Of a DNA stretch of 64,000 bases, positions 1 to 8,547 are shown piece after piece. Positions within the stretch are counted from its first letter, which is position 1. Each line of letters starts with the position of its first letter. A program made the position numbers and the translations under genes. Source of the stretch: Chryseobacterium sp. c4a. GTDB taxonomy: Bacteria > Bacteroidota > Bacteroidia > Flavobacteriales > Weeksellaceae. The DNA lies in assembly GCF_009900745.1 (NCBI RefSeq), contig NZ_WXVU01000004.1, forward strand, positions 124,001-188,000. The letters run 5' to 3'. A model generated the notes under the pieces. It made no database searches and had not been told where the DNA came from. It was given only the letters and a program-made list of their open reading frames with translations.

Positions 1-1
1 C

Positions 2-799
2 AATGATTATTTGAAAGAGTATAAAAAGCCTCATAAAAAGGATCATTTTTTTATTATTGTTACTGAAGAGGGAACTTTACAGTTATACATTGAAGATAAA
101 GTACATTTTTTGAAGCCTGGGAAAATTTCTGTGGTATTTCCGGAACAGGTTCATTTTATTTCTGATGCAAGTGATGATCTTAAAGGCAAAATCATTCTGT
201 TTGAAGAAATCCTATTCTGTTCAGATATTTTGAAAAACGAATTGAGTACTTATAATGTCAATCTTTCTACTCAGCTTCATTGTACGGTTTTATCTTCAGA
301 AGATTTTCAACAGAGTTTATACACGATCTCCAACATCAAAAAAATATATCAGGAACCTAGTCTGATCAAAAAAGAACAGGCAAGGTTTCAGATTAAAATT
401 TTTCTATTGGGATTAATTGAATCTGTTCATGGGTTACATCCTATTTTGCATAAAGAAACAGCTGACAAACCTATTTATGTTCGTTTCAAGAAATTACTGA
501 ATGAACATTACAAACAATACAGAACGGTTCAATATTATGCTGATGAATTGGCTATTACCACAAAAAAATTAAATTCAATTACTAAAAAACATTGCGGGGA
601 AACGGCCATTCAAGCCATTCATAACCGGATTTTAATAGAAATTAAAAGACAATTGATGTTTTCAGATCTTTCTCATAAAGAAATTGCGTTTGATCTTGGC
701 TTCAATTCTCCTTCTGCTCTCAACAAGTTTGTGAAAGCAAAATTGAAAGAAACACCTACAGCTCTTCAACAGGAATTGGCGCAAATGTATAACACATAA
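2..799 (+). CDS. AraC-family transcriptional regulator, 5' end cut off by window
   Basis: The reading frame is open to the window edge, so the N-terminus is missing; the TTG at 11 is unlikely to be the true start. The N-terminal half (to about residue 150) looks like an AraC cupin-type sensing domain. The C-terminal 90 residues hold two helix-turn-helix units, including the AraC-type stretch HKEIAFDLGFNSPSALNKF. It probably acts as a cytoplasmic DNA-binding regulator with an unknown effector. The next gene, an iron-type alcohol dehydrogenase, begins 67 bp downstream on the same strand and has its own -7 element. It could be a target, but this is inference. Confidence 0.85.
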   Translation, partial: NDYLKEYKKPHKKDHFFIIVTEEGTLQLYIEDKVHFLKPGKISVVFPEQVHFISDASDDLKGKIILFEEILFCSDILKNELSTYNVNLSTQLHCTVLSSEDFQQSLYTISNIKKIYQEPSLIKKEQARFQIKIFLLGLIESVHGLHPILHKETADKPIYVRFKKLLNEHYKQYRTVQYYADELAITTKKLNSITKKHCGETAIQAIHNRILIEIKRQLMFSDLSHKEIAFDLGFNSPSALNKFVKAKLKETPTALQQELAQMYNT

Positions 800-834
800 T
801 CTTGTTTGTATAACACCATCCGTTTGGGCTTATC

Positions 835-842
835 TAATTTTG
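835..842 (+). promoter_or_regulatory. -7 promoter element of alcohol dehydrogenase gene
   Basis: TAATTTTG matches the Bacteroidota -7 consensus TAnnTTTG and lies 25 bp before the ATG at 867. No convincing -33 TTTG is seen at the usual spacing. Confidence 0.5.
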
Positions 843-866
843 TCTCATTAAAATCAAACAAAAAAA

Positions 867-2033
867 ATGAGCAAATTATTTATTGCAGGAGAGGTTTTCC
901 ATGGTGCCGGAAGTCTTTCAGAATTAGCAAATATTAAAGGTAAAAAAGCAGTAATTGTAACGGGAGGAAGCTCTATGAGAAAGAGCGGAACTCTTGACAA
1001 GGCTATTACTTACCTTACAGAAGCAGGAATCGAAACTCAGATTTTCGAAGGTGTAGAGGAAGATCCATCATCAGCAACGTGTCTGAAAGGAGCTGAAATC
1101 ATGAAGACATTTGAACCGGATTGGGTAATCGGATTAGGAGGTTGTTCTGCTATTGACGCTGCTAAAATCATGTGGGTATTTTATGAGTATCCCGATGCTG
1201 ATTTTGATGCTATGATTAAGCCTTTTACGGTTCCTGTTTTAAGAAACAAAGCAAAATTCATCGCGATTCCTTCTACAAGTGGTACCGGAACTGAAACCAC
1301 AGGCCTTGCTGTGATTACAGACAGAGAAAAAGGGGTAAAATATCCAATTGTGTCTTATGAATTAACACCGGATATTGCGATTGTAGATGGAGAAATCTGT
1401 GCTTCAATGCCTGCCCATGTAACCTCTAACACAGGTCTTGATGCATTAACACATTGTGTGGAAGCTTTTGTATCCAATATTGATAATAATATTGCGGATG
1501 CACTTTCCAAAGGTGGGCTTGAGATTGTTTTCAATAACTTAAAAGAAACTGTAGAAAATCCTAACAATATTACAGCACGTCAGAATATGCATGATGCGTC
1601 TTTTATGGCAGGATTGGCATTCAATAATGCATGGTTGGGAATTGTTCACTCATTGTCTCATCAGGTTGGAGCATTGTATGGAATTCCTCACGGAGCATCC
1701 AATGCTATTTTCCTTCCAAATGTTATCCGTTATAACGCCCAGGCTACGGAGCGTTATCCTGATTTAGCAAGAGTCATTGGTAAAGAAACGGCTGAAGATC
1801 TTGCTCAGGCTATTGAAACGCTACGTTCAGAGGTAAATAATCAATCAGCTATCAAAGAGTTTGGAATTTCAAGAGAAGATTGGGATAAAAATATTGATTA
1901 TATTACGGCCAATGCACTTGCAGATCCTTGTACTGGCTTCAATCCAAGAGTTCCTTCTTTAGATGAATTAAAGGCTATTTATAATGCTTGTTATGAAGGT
2001 ATTGTTTATTCTGAAGAATTAGTTTTAGGATAA
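867..2033 (+). CDS. iron-containing alcohol dehydrogenase
   Basis: A 388-residue protein of normal length for group III iron-dependent alcohol dehydrogenases. It has a glycine-rich nucleotide-binding segment (VIGLGGCSAIDAAK, about residues 88-101). Metal ligands typical of the family are visible: the Asp and His in LDALTHCVEAF, the His of HSLSHQVG and the His of GIPHGASNA. Family members reduce aldehydes or ketones, or oxidise alcohols, with NAD(P)H in the cytoplasm; the substrate cannot be read from sequence. It appears monocistronic, with a promoter element upstream and a hairpin terminator directly after the stop. Confidence 0.93.
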   Translation: MSKLFIAGEVFHGAGSLSELANIKGKKAVIVTGGSSMRKSGTLDKAITYLTEAGIETQIFEGVEEDPSSATCLKGAEIMKTFEPDWVIGLGGCSAIDAAKIMWVFYEYPDADFDAMIKPFTVPVLRNKAKFIAIPSTSGTGTETTGLAVITDREKGVKYPIVSYELTPDIAIVDGEICASMPAHVTSNTGLDALTHCVEAFVSNIDNNIADALSKGGLEIVFNNLKETVENPNNITARQNMHDASFMAGLAFNNAWLGIVHSLSHQVGALYGIPHGASNAIFLPNVIRYNAQATERYPDLARVIGKETAEDLAQAIETLRSEVNNQSAIKEFGISREDWDKNIDYITANALADPCTGFNPRVPSLDELKAIYNACYEGIVYSEELVLG

Positions 2034-2048
2034 TCTTTAAATTTTAGC

Positions 2049-2080
2049 AAAAAAAGGAAGTTCAATGAACTTCCTTTTTT
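2049..2080 (+). terminator. intrinsic terminator after alcohol dehydrogenase
   Basis: The perfect stem GGAAGTTC-AAT-GAACTTCC is flanked by A and T runs. It begins 16 bp after the stop codon. Confidence 0.85.
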
Positions 2081-2270
2081 GATATTAGTATAATTTATAT
2101 TTGCTACTACTCTTTCAAAAAAATTAATTACTTCCAATACCATTTGCTTATCATTCACAATAAATCTATAGTGTGTGCTCTATTTTTTCTTTATCTATAA
2201 AGGTTATATTAATTTATTATAAAAAAGTCATAAACCTTCATGCATCTATACTTCAATCAAAGGAATTAAA

Positions 2271-2278
2271 TAATTTTG
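2271..2278 (+). promoter_or_regulatory. -7 promoter element of alginate lyase gene
   Basis: TAATTTTG fits TAnnTTTG. It overlaps the TTG at 2276 that would give a longer reading frame, and so supports the ATG at 2309 as the real start. Confidence 0.5.
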
Positions 2279-2308
2279 TATTCATTGTTCAATACTAATT
2301 CATCAGAT

Positions 2309-3031
2309 ATGAAGAGCCATATTAAATTTCTAGTAACAACAGGGTTGTTTATTCTATCTTCCGTTTCTATCCATGCTCAAAAAACAGATGAACCTGTTCC
2401 ACAATCTCAGTTTAACCTGACTGGATTTAATCTTCAGCTTCCTATTCAGAAAAATAACTCCATCACCATCATTAAAGGCTCGGAAATAGCTAAATTCTCA
2501 TCAGAAAATTTTTATTATTCAATTGAAGATAAAAGCATCCGTTTTTTCTGTTCTTCTGATGGCAAAGCTACTCAGGGATCTCATTACCCAAGAACAGAAC
2601 TGCGGCAAATTAACGAATGGCATTTTGAAAACAAACATAATTTACAGGTCAAGATGGCTGTCTTAAAGCAACCGAGTACCGGAAAAATTATTATTGGGCA
2701 AATTCATGGAAATTCCAAAGGTACAGAAGCTGTAAAAATCTGGTGGAATAATGGAGATATTCAGGTGGGTTTTAAAAAAGAAGTTGATGGTAAAGAACAA
2801 CGCATCACTTTATTGAAAAACGTATCCTTAGGACAGGTTTTTGATTATAATATTCAACAGAATAATCTGAATGTTCAGGTAAGTATTAACCAGCAAACGA
2901 CTACCTTTAATCTGGGAGATAGCTGGAAGTCTGAGTCTGTTTATTTTAAAGCAGGAAATTATCTTCAGGATAATAAACAGCCTGTAACAACGGGATTAGT
3001 AGCTATTTATCAAGTTAATATTACAGATTAG
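2309..3031 (+). CDS. polysaccharide lyase family 7 (alginate lyase), secreted
   Basis: This 240-residue protein begins with a signal peptide (KSHIKFLVTTGLFILSSVSIHAQ). The rest matches the family-7 alginate lyase fold: YPRTELRQ corresponds to the RTELR strand, QIHG to the QIH catalytic strand, and YFKAGNYLQD to the YFKAG motif with its catalytic Tyr. Such enzymes cleave alginate by beta-elimination outside the cell or in the periplasm. No SusC/D genes or other alginate genes sit nearby, so it is an isolated lyase. The ATG at 2309 was chosen because the frame from TTG 2276 overlaps the promoter element and would put extra residues before the signal peptide. Confidence 0.9.
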   Translation: MKSHIKFLVTTGLFILSSVSIHAQKTDEPVPQSQFNLTGFNLQLPIQKNNSITIIKGSEIAKFSSENFYYSIEDKSIRFFCSSDGKATQGSHYPRTELRQINEWHFENKHNLQVKMAVLKQPSTGKIIIGQIHGNSKGTEAVKIWWNNGDIQVGFKKEVDGKEQRITLLKNVSLGQVFDYNIQQNNLNVQVSINQQTTTFNLGDSWKSESVYFKAGNYLQDNKQPVTTGLVAIYQVNITD

Positions 3032-3057
3032 TCTACATAAATATTATTCAACTATAA

Positions 3058-3099
3058 AATGCCCTATGTAAGCTTTAAATTGCACAGGGCATTCTTTTA
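3058..3099. terminator. hairpin between convergent genes
   Basis: Stem AATGCCCT (3058-3065) pairs with AGGGCATT (3086-3093), followed by TCTTTT. It separates the lyase from the convergent methyltransferase. The loop is long, so this is moderate evidence only. Confidence 0.5.
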
Positions 3100-3104
3100 A
3101 TCTT

Positions 3105-4133
3105 CTATCTCAATTTTTCACATTCAATAATACTTTTAGCTTCTGTACCAATATCAATAAAACGGGTAAAATGCAAGCCTGCTTCCTCTATAAGTGTTTT
3201 AAATTCACTTAGTGTTCTTTCTCTTCCTGTGAGGCATGACAGCATTACAATGTCTAAAATTTTAGCAACATGAGGCTTATTTCTGGAGTCATCCGGAATT
3301 ACAGCATCTATAATGAGTAGTTTTCCTCCGTTCGGCATGGCATCATAACACACTTTTAGAATCTCTATACATTCTTTATCACTCCAATCATGCATAATCC
3401 ATTTCATAGTGTATAAATCAGCTCCTGCAGGAACTTTATCAAAAAAGCTTCCGATACTTACTGAACATCTGTCCTTTAAATTTTCAGGGATCACAGAGGT
3501 AGTTACTTCTATAACGTTAGCTTCATCAAATATAATTCCTGAGCTCTGAGGATAAGCATTTAGAATAGTATACATCATCACTCCATTCCCACCACCTATA
3601 TCCACAATTGTTTGATAGGGACTAAAATCATAAGTATTCATAATCCCTTCTAATTCCATTCCGGACATCCCGGTCATTCCTTTCCCAAAATTGATTCCAG
3701 CTTCAGGATTTCTTTTGTAATATTCCCAAAGAGCTACTCCATGAACGTGTTCAAAAGGAATTTTCCCGGTCTTTGCATTATAAGTTAATTCCATATAAGC
3801 AGGAAAATGCTCCCCAAGAATTGTCAGAACAAAATTTTTGGCAGTACCTTCTACATCAGTTTGTAATGCTGCTCCGAAATCATTCAAAGCAAATGTTTTG
3901 TTTTCCAGTTCTTCAAAAATCCCTACCCCACTTAATGCTCTCATCATTCTGTAGAGGCTTTTTTCGTCAGATTCTGTTTGTTCTGCCAAAGATGAAATGG
4001 TCTGCTTTCCTTCTGCCAGATAATCAGCAATATTAAGTTCAGCAGCTGTTTTTACACAACCGGCAATCCAAACACCGCCCAATACTTCAAACATCTTTAA
4101 AGTAAACTCGGGTTTAACAGTTTGTTTTTTCAT
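3105..4133 (-). CDS. SAM-dependent O-methyltransferase (family 2 type), copy 1
   Basis: The protein has 342 residues. An N-terminal winged-helix dimerisation domain (to about residue 100) precedes a Rossmann methyltransferase domain. DIGGGNG is SAM motif I, and MKWIMHDWSDKECIEIL carries the His-Asp-Trp segment that holds the catalytic His in plant and polyketide O-methyltransferases. Family members methylate hydroxyls of small aromatic compounds; the substrate here is unknown. The start was set at MKKQTVKPEF because the paralogue at 6310-7335 aligns from its equivalent MKTQNIKPES and the upstream residues differ. The two copies flank the riboswitch-pnuT operon. Confidence 0.9.
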   Translation of the reverse strand: MKKQTVKPEFTLKMFEVLGGVWIAGCVKTAAELNIADYLAEGKQTISSLAEQTESDEKSLYRMMRALSGVGIFEELENKTFALNDFGAALQTDVEGTAKNFVLTILGEHFPAYMELTYNAKTGKIPFEHVHGVALWEYYKRNPEAGINFGKGMTGMSGMELEGIMNTYDFSPYQTIVDIGGGNGVMMYTILNAYPQSSGIIFDEANVIEVTTSVIPENLKDRCSVSIGSFFDKVPAGADLYTMKWIMHDWSDKECIEILKVCYDAMPNGGKLLIIDAVIPDDSRNKPHVAKILDIVMLSCLTGRERTLSEFKTLIEEAGLHFTRFIDIGTEAKSIIECEKLR

Positions 4134-4434
4134 AAGTAATAGTTTTTGATTTGAGGTTAAATTTAAAATCTTATCATTCACCACTATGTGAAATTATAAA
4201 TTTTGTACTCAAAAACTATATATTTAAGTAAAAATACAAACCATATAAATGATTTTAATAAGATTTATTTAAATACATCTTGAATAAAAAGCCAGTTTTT
4301 ACACTTTCCAATCTCTATAATATGGTTAAGTTTTATTCCTATTTGAATGATGTGGCTAAATGCAAAAGCTGAATTCAAAACAAGTCTAAAACTTTATTTT
4401 TAAATCAAATAGAACCCTACTTAAAAAAATAGTT
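4134..4434. other. AT-rich spacer between monooxygenase and methyltransferase genes
   Basis: About 300 bp of AT-rich sequence forms the leader of the first methyltransferase and the 3' flank of the monooxygenase gene. The sequence just before the ATG (AAAAACTAT in minus orientation) is shared with the second methyltransferase, as expected for paralogues. No gene, RNA or clear terminator was seen. Confidence 0.5.
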
Positions 4435-5466
4435 TTACTGAGCAGTTAGACCGAATTTAGCTTCTCTTCTGAAATTGGAATGCTGCGTTGCTGTAAAATA
4501 ATCACAAAAAATCTGATAGACAGGAGAATCTGTATGACTTGCTTTTATTCCCAATTGAAAATAGATCTCAAGAATCTGATGAGATAAACTTTCAACCAAA
4601 TTTGATGAATAATTGTGGATTTCTTTCTGTTTTTCAAAAGAAATCGTTGTAAGATCATTGAGTAAAGATTCGATTTCATTGGCAAATTCAATTATTCTTT
4701 CCATTTCTTTCTCTATTTTTTCATTGAAAGAATGTAAGTCAAGCTGAGGTCGGATTTTAATCGCTTCTTCTGAAAAATGAGCTACCATTCCCAAATAATT
4801 AACCAGCAAAGTTAAATCAGCAAAAATGCTAAACGGAATTTCATCTAAAGCGTCATCTGTAAAAAATTCATCATATATAAAACTATACTCTTCCGAAATT
4901 TTCACATTCTCAACTCTAAAGGAGTATGTTCCGGTGGCTTTCATCCCCATCGATTTCCAATTCGGAATGATTTCAGTCTTATTTTTTGGAATAACAAATG
5001 ATCTTATCATTTCGGAACCCGATTTATCAAGCAAAGGATTTCCGTTTTCAGTTAATTTAGCATTTAAAGTAAAATGACTTAAATGTGGGGCTCCTGTTGC
5101 AAAATGCCAGAGTCCATTCATTAAAAAGGTTCCATCGGTTTGCTTTTCTGCTGTGCCACCAATCATTCCGCTTCCGCCGAAACAGGTTTTAGAGTCGGAA
5201 AAAAGTTCTTTAGCAATTTCAGGTTTTAAATTTCTTGCGAAAAAATTGGCTCCCGAACATAAAGTAAGCATCCAGCCCAAACTTCCATCGATTTTTGACC
5301 AATCAAACAAAACAGATAGGCCTTCTCTTAAACGAAATCCCAATCCACCATACATTTTAGGAACCCAGATCTGAAGAAGTCTTTCCTGATGAATCTGATC
5401 GATTACTGATTGCGGAACTTCAGAAACTCCATGCATTTTTCCTCTTATTTCCTTATACGAAAGCAT
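4435..5466 (-). CDS. acyl-CoA dehydrogenase-like flavin monooxygenase (HpaB/DszC type)
   Basis: The protein has about 343 residues. It shows the N-terminal helical domain, a middle beta domain with the FLMNGLWHFATGAPHLSHF strand pattern seen in group D flavin monooxygenases such as HpaB/DszC, and a C-terminal helical domain. No acyl-CoA dehydrogenase catalytic Glu was identified, so a reduced-flavin oxygenase is as likely as a dehydrogenase. The start MLSYKEIRG (5466) overlaps the end of pnuT by 14 bp; a longer in-frame start at 5520 would overlap it by 68 bp. Overlap and order imply co-transcription under the TPP riboswitch, which suggests a thiamine-linked substrate. That link is inference. 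Confidence 0.75.
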   Translation of the reverse strand: MLSYKEIRGKMHGVSEVPQSVIDQIHQERLLQIWVPKMYGGLGFRLREGLSVLFDWSKIDGSLGWMLTLCSGANFFARNLKPEIAKELFSDSKTCFGGSGMIGGTAEKQTDGTFLMNGLWHFATGAPHLSHFTLNAKLTENGNPLLDKSGSEMIRSFVIPKNKTEIIPNWKSMGMKATGTYSFRVENVKISEEYSFIYDEFFTDDALDEIPFSIFADLTLLVNYLGMVAHFSEEAIKIRPQLDLHSFNEKIEKEMERIIEFANEIESLLNDLTTISFEKQKEIHNYSSNLVESLSHQILEIYFQLGIKASHTDSPVYQIFCDYFTATQHSNFRREAKFGLTAQ

Positions 5467-6046
5467 TTTTTCTGTTTTTAATGGTTTTTCGCCATTCCAG
5501 ATACCCTGAAATAGCAACAATGAATAAGAAAGTGGTCAGAATTGAATATAAATAAAGACCTTTATGGATCAGCAAGGGAATCGCAATAATGTTACTCATG
5601 TTAAGTAAAATCCAGTTTTCAATTTTTCTGCGTGCCATCAACCACATTCCTGCCCATGCAAAAGCACTTACCAAAGAATCCAAAATCGGAACATCAGAAT
5701 CAGTAAAGTGGGTCAGAAAAAACCAGAAAAGGCAGAATGTTCCTATTACAATTCCTGCGGTAATCAGTTTTTCCTGGGCGCTGGTTTCAGAAATATCTGT
5801 TTCTGTTTTCCGTTTCCCGAATTTCCAATACAGCCATCCGTAAATACTCATTACTAAATAATAGAGATTTAAAGTAAATTCCGCATAAAGCTTAGCGAAA
5901 AACATTACATATAGTGAAAGTAAAATTCCGGCAATCCCGAAAAGATAGTTATTGGAATTGTTTTTTCGTGCCAATAAGACCTGAACTACTGAAAAGAAGA
6001 CTCCAAGCCATTCCTGCCATGTTGTCTGTTGTAAAATTTCCTGCAT
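5453..6046 (-). CDS. pnuT: PnuC-family transporter, probable thiamine transporter PnuT
   Basis: A 197-residue membrane protein with about seven hydrophobic segments and the PnuC-family pattern (WQEWLGVFFSVVQVLLARKN near the N-terminus, NNYLFGIAGILLS, and AWAGMWLMARRKIENW). PnuC proteins are facilitators for vitamin precursors. Members preceded by a TPP riboswitch in Bacteroidota are assigned as thiamine transporters (PnuT), and a textbook TPP riboswitch lies directly upstream here. The ATG at 6046 is preferred over the TTG at 6049. The 3' end overlaps the monooxygenase-like gene. Confidence 0.88.
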   Translation of the reverse strand: MQEILQQTTWQEWLGVFFSVVQVLLARKNNSNNYLFGIAGILLSLYVMFFAKLYAEFTLNLYYLVMSIYGWLYWKFGKRKTETDISETSAQEKLITAGIVIGTFCLFWFFLTHFTDSDVPILDSLVSAFAWAGMWLMARRKIENWILLNMSNIIAIPLLIHKGLYLYSILTTFLFIVAISGYLEWRKTIKNRKNAFV

Positions 6047-6072
6047 CAAATTAACTTACCTAAATTAAATGA

Positions 6073-6081
6073 TGAGATGAT
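6073..6081 (-). promoter_or_regulatory. candidate switching strand of the TPP riboswitch
   Basis: In minus orientation ATCATCTCA (6081 to 6073) is perfectly complementary over 9 nt to TGAGATGAT (6150 to 6142) inside the conserved aptamer core. The two pairings exclude each other, as expected for an expression platform. It lies about 27 nt before the pnuT start. Folding was not computed. Confidence 0.5.
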
Positions 6082-6089
6082 CAATCAAA

Positions 6090-6180
6090 AAAATCCCTAC
6101 GTCGGCATTATCCGAATCAGGTGTGGAAAAATTTCCCGGGTATCATCTCAGCCGCTATTGCAGCACCCCATTGAGGTCAC
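6090..6180 (-). promoter_or_regulatory. TPP (thi-box) riboswitch upstream of pnuT
   Basis: On the minus strand the conserved blocks appear in order: GGGGTGC, GCTGAGATGATACCC, ACCTGATTCGGATAATGCC and CGTAGGGA. These are the signature elements of the thiamine pyrophosphate aptamer. It sits about 45 bp upstream of the pnuT ATG, so TPP should repress the transporter and the gene overlapping it. A candidate expression platform lies between the aptamer and the start codon. Confidence 0.96.
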
Positions 6181-6309
6181 AAATTTGATGTTTTTTAGCG
6201 ACAATAAAAAATAAATCGGCTATTCTTTTAACCACAAAAGAAACAAAAGATGTTTTGCGATTAGAGAACAGCCTTTTACATTTAAAAATCCCGTTTCAGA
6301 TTTTCCCTG

Positions 6310-7335
6310 TTATATTTTCTCACATTCGATGATGCTGCTGAGATCTGTACCAATCGGAATAAACCGGTTAAACCGGAGTCCTGCATTTTCTATCAATAAT
6401 TTAAACTCGTTTAATGTTCTTTCTTTTCCTGTTAAGCAAGCCATCATAATGATATCCTGCAGCTTAGCTATATGAGGTTTGTTCTGAGAATCATCAGGAA
6501 TTACAGCTTCTATAATAAGCAGTTTTCCTCCTTTGGGCATGGCCTGATAAATGTTCTTTAGAATCTGAATACATTCTTCGTCATTCCAATCATGTAGAAT
6601 CCATTTCATGGTATACAAATCTGCATTATCAGGAATAGTATTAAAAAAGCTTCCGGAAACAGTTGAACATCTGTTTTCTAAATGCTCTGGAATCAGCTGA
6701 TCTGTTTCTTCAATCACATTGGCTTCATCAAAAATGATCCCTGTACTATCTGGAGACGCATTCAGAATATCAAATATCATGCTTCCATTGCCACCACCAA
6801 TATCTGCTATTGTCTTATATGAACTAAAATCAAATGTATTCATAATGCTCTTCAGAACAACTTCGGATAAACCAGTCATTCCTTTTCCAAAATTGACTCC
6901 TTTCTCAGGATATTTCTTATAATAATCCCATAAATTCATGCCATGAACCTGTTCAAAAGGAACATTCCCTGTTTGAGCACTATAAGTAAGTTCTCTAAAT
7001 ACAGTAAAACTTTCATTAAGATTAACCAGTATAAAATTTTTGAGAGTTCCCGGAACATCTGTCTGTAAAGCAGCTCCTAAATCGTTTAATGCAAAAGTTT
7101 TATTTTCCAGTTCTTCAAAAATCCCGACACTGCTTAAAGCCCTCATAATCCGGTATAATTGCCATTCGTATGATTTTGTTTCTTTAGCCAGTAATGAAAT
7201 AGATTTAGCACCTTCAGAGAGTTTATCTGCAATATTCAGCTCTGTTGCTGTATTTAAACAGCCTGCAATCCAGATTCCGCTTAATACTTCATACATTTTG
7301 AAAGTGGATTCCGGTTTAATGTTTTGGGTTTTCAT
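6310..7335 (-). CDS. SAM-dependent O-methyltransferase (family 2 type), copy 2
   Basis: This 341-residue paralogue of the protein at 3105-4133 shares most of its sequence, including GIWIAGC, the SAM motif DIGGGNG, and MKWILHDWNDEECIQIL with its His-Asp-Trp segment. It has the same N-terminal dimerisation domain and C-terminal methyltransferase domain. The start is MKTQNIKPES at 7335, because the 21 residues before it have no counterpart in the paralogue. The two copies may differ in substrate. The riboswitch operon between them argues for either insertion after duplication or a joint pathway. Confidence 0.9.
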   Translation of the reverse strand: MKTQNIKPESTFKMYEVLSGIWIAGCLNTATELNIADKLSEGAKSISLLAKETKSYEWQLYRIMRALSSVGIFEELENKTFALNDLGAALQTDVPGTLKNFILVNLNESFTVFRELTYSAQTGNVPFEQVHGMNLWDYYKKYPEKGVNFGKGMTGLSEVVLKSIMNTFDFSSYKTIADIGGGNGSMIFDILNASPDSTGIIFDEANVIEETDQLIPEHLENRCSTVSGSFFNTIPDNADLYTMKWILHDWNDEECIQILKNIYQAMPKGGKLLIIEAVIPDDSQNKPHIAKLQDIIMMACLTGKERTLNEFKLLIENAGLRFNRFIPIGTDLSSIIECEKI

Positions 7336-7520
7336 GATTATAGTTTTTGAATTTATCCTCAATATTGATTTATCATTAATAAAAATACACCAAAACAATA
7401 TTTAATCAATTAAAACACTAAAAATCATATAAATTATTTACAAAAAAATAATCTATTCTACTTTCTACATAGAAAATGTTTAACTCCTCACTACTATCCA
7501 TTTACAAACGGATAAATCTG

Positions 7521-7528
7521 TATCTTTG
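7521..7528 (+). promoter_or_regulatory. -7 promoter element of HPP operon
   Basis: TATCTTTG matches TAnnTTTG exactly, 34 bp before the ATG at 7563. Confidence 0.5.
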
Positions 7529-7562
7529 TTCTATCAATCAAAAGTAAAGAAGACCTAACTTA

Positions 7563-8165
7563 ATGAAGAAGACACTAAAAAGAACATTCAGAGTATCAAA
7601 ATATGTAATCTATAAAGAAACGCTGGTTGATTACAAGGAGCACTTTTGGTCATTCTTAGGTGCTTTTTTTGGAATTGGATTAATTGCCTTTATTCAGTCA
7701 CATTCTTTAGCGGAAACGGAAAATATATTTCTGATAGGATCCTTTGGTGCTTCAAGTGTTTTGATTTACGGAGCGATCCAAAGTCCACTGGCTCAACCGA
7801 GAAATCTGGTAGGAGGGCATGTTCTTTCCGCACTGGTGGGTGTTACGGTGTATCAAATTGTTCCGGATATTATCTGGCTTTCTGCTCCCTTGGCTGTAGC
7901 CTTTTCTATTGTATTGATGCAGTATACAAAAACCCTGCACCCGCCGGGCGGAGCAACAGCTCTGATTGCGGTGAGTTCTACCGGTAAAATTCCGGAATTA
8001 GGGTACTGGTATGTTATCTCTCCGGTTCTTTCGGGGTGTATTATCCTGTTGCTGGTGGCTTTATTTTTTAATAATATAACGCCTAACAGAAGCTATCCTT
8101 CACACAGCAGGTTTATAAGATTGTTACGAAAAAAACATGCTCATGGACACAAAGTGAAAAAATAA
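7563..8165 (+). CDS. HPP-family integral membrane protein
   Basis: The protein has 200 residues with about four membrane segments. The HPP signature is explicit (KTLHPPGGATALIA, about residues 122-135), and the glycine-rich segment GSFGASSVLIYG is also typical of the family. Some HPP proteins in cyanobacteria and plants have been linked to nitrite transport, but the function of bacterial members is generally unknown. Five base pairs separate it from the next gene, so it likely leads an operon with a zinc-ribbon protein, an SDR-type epimerase and a Crp/Fnr regulator. Confidence 0.88.
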   Translation: MKKTLKRTFRVSKYVIYKETLVDYKEHFWSFLGAFFGIGLIAFIQSHSLAETENIFLIGSFGASSVLIYGAIQSPLAQPRNLVGGHVLSALVGVTVYQIVPDIIWLSAPLAVAFSIVLMQYTKTLHPPGGATALIAVSSTGKIPELGYWYVISPVLSGCIILLLVALFFNNITPNRSYPSHSRFIRLLRKKHAHGHKVKK

Positions 8166-8170
8166 ACAGT

Positions 8171-8515
8171 ATGAATTGCTTGGAATGTGGCGAAAAAATC
8201 ATCGGAAGGTCTGATAAAAAATTCTGCAATGATGCCTGCCGAAATGCCTATAACAATAAGCAGAACAAAGATTCTACGAATCTAATGCGAAATATTAATA
8301 ATAAACTTCGCAAAAATTATAGGATTCTTGTAGATGTAAATATAGACGGTAAAACAAAGATTGCCAAATCCAAATTAGAAAGCCTCGGCTTTGATTTTGA
8401 ATACTTTACCAATCTAAAGGTTTATAAGAACGGATCTGAATATAAATTTATTTATGATTACGGCTATAAGCTTTTAGAAGAAGACTTTGTTTTGATCGTT
8501 AAAAACCAAGCATAA
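8171..8515 (+). CDS. small zinc-ribbon protein (DUF2116-like N-terminus)
   Basis: This 114-residue cytoplasmic protein starts with the knuckles CLECG and CNDAC (spacing C-x2-C-x13-C-x3-C), a treble-clef or ribbon metal site close to DUF2116. The rest is basic and helical with no recognised domain. It lies between the HPP protein and a TIGR01777 epimerase in a tightly spaced operon. Function is unknown; nucleic-acid binding is a guess based on the ribbon and the basic residues. Confidence 0.75.
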   Translation: MNCLECGEKIIGRSDKKFCNDACRNAYNNKQNKDSTNLMRNINNKLRKNYRILVDVNIDGKTKIAKSKLESLGFDFEYFTNLKVYKNGSEYKFIYDYGYKLLEEDFVLIVKNQA

Positions 8516-8547
8516 CCTATTAACCACACCACCTCAAATATAGTACT

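Noticed and set aside
2276..2308. TTG-started extension of the alginate lyase
   Set aside because: It overlaps a good -7 promoter element and puts 11 residues before the signal peptide; ATG 2309 is better.
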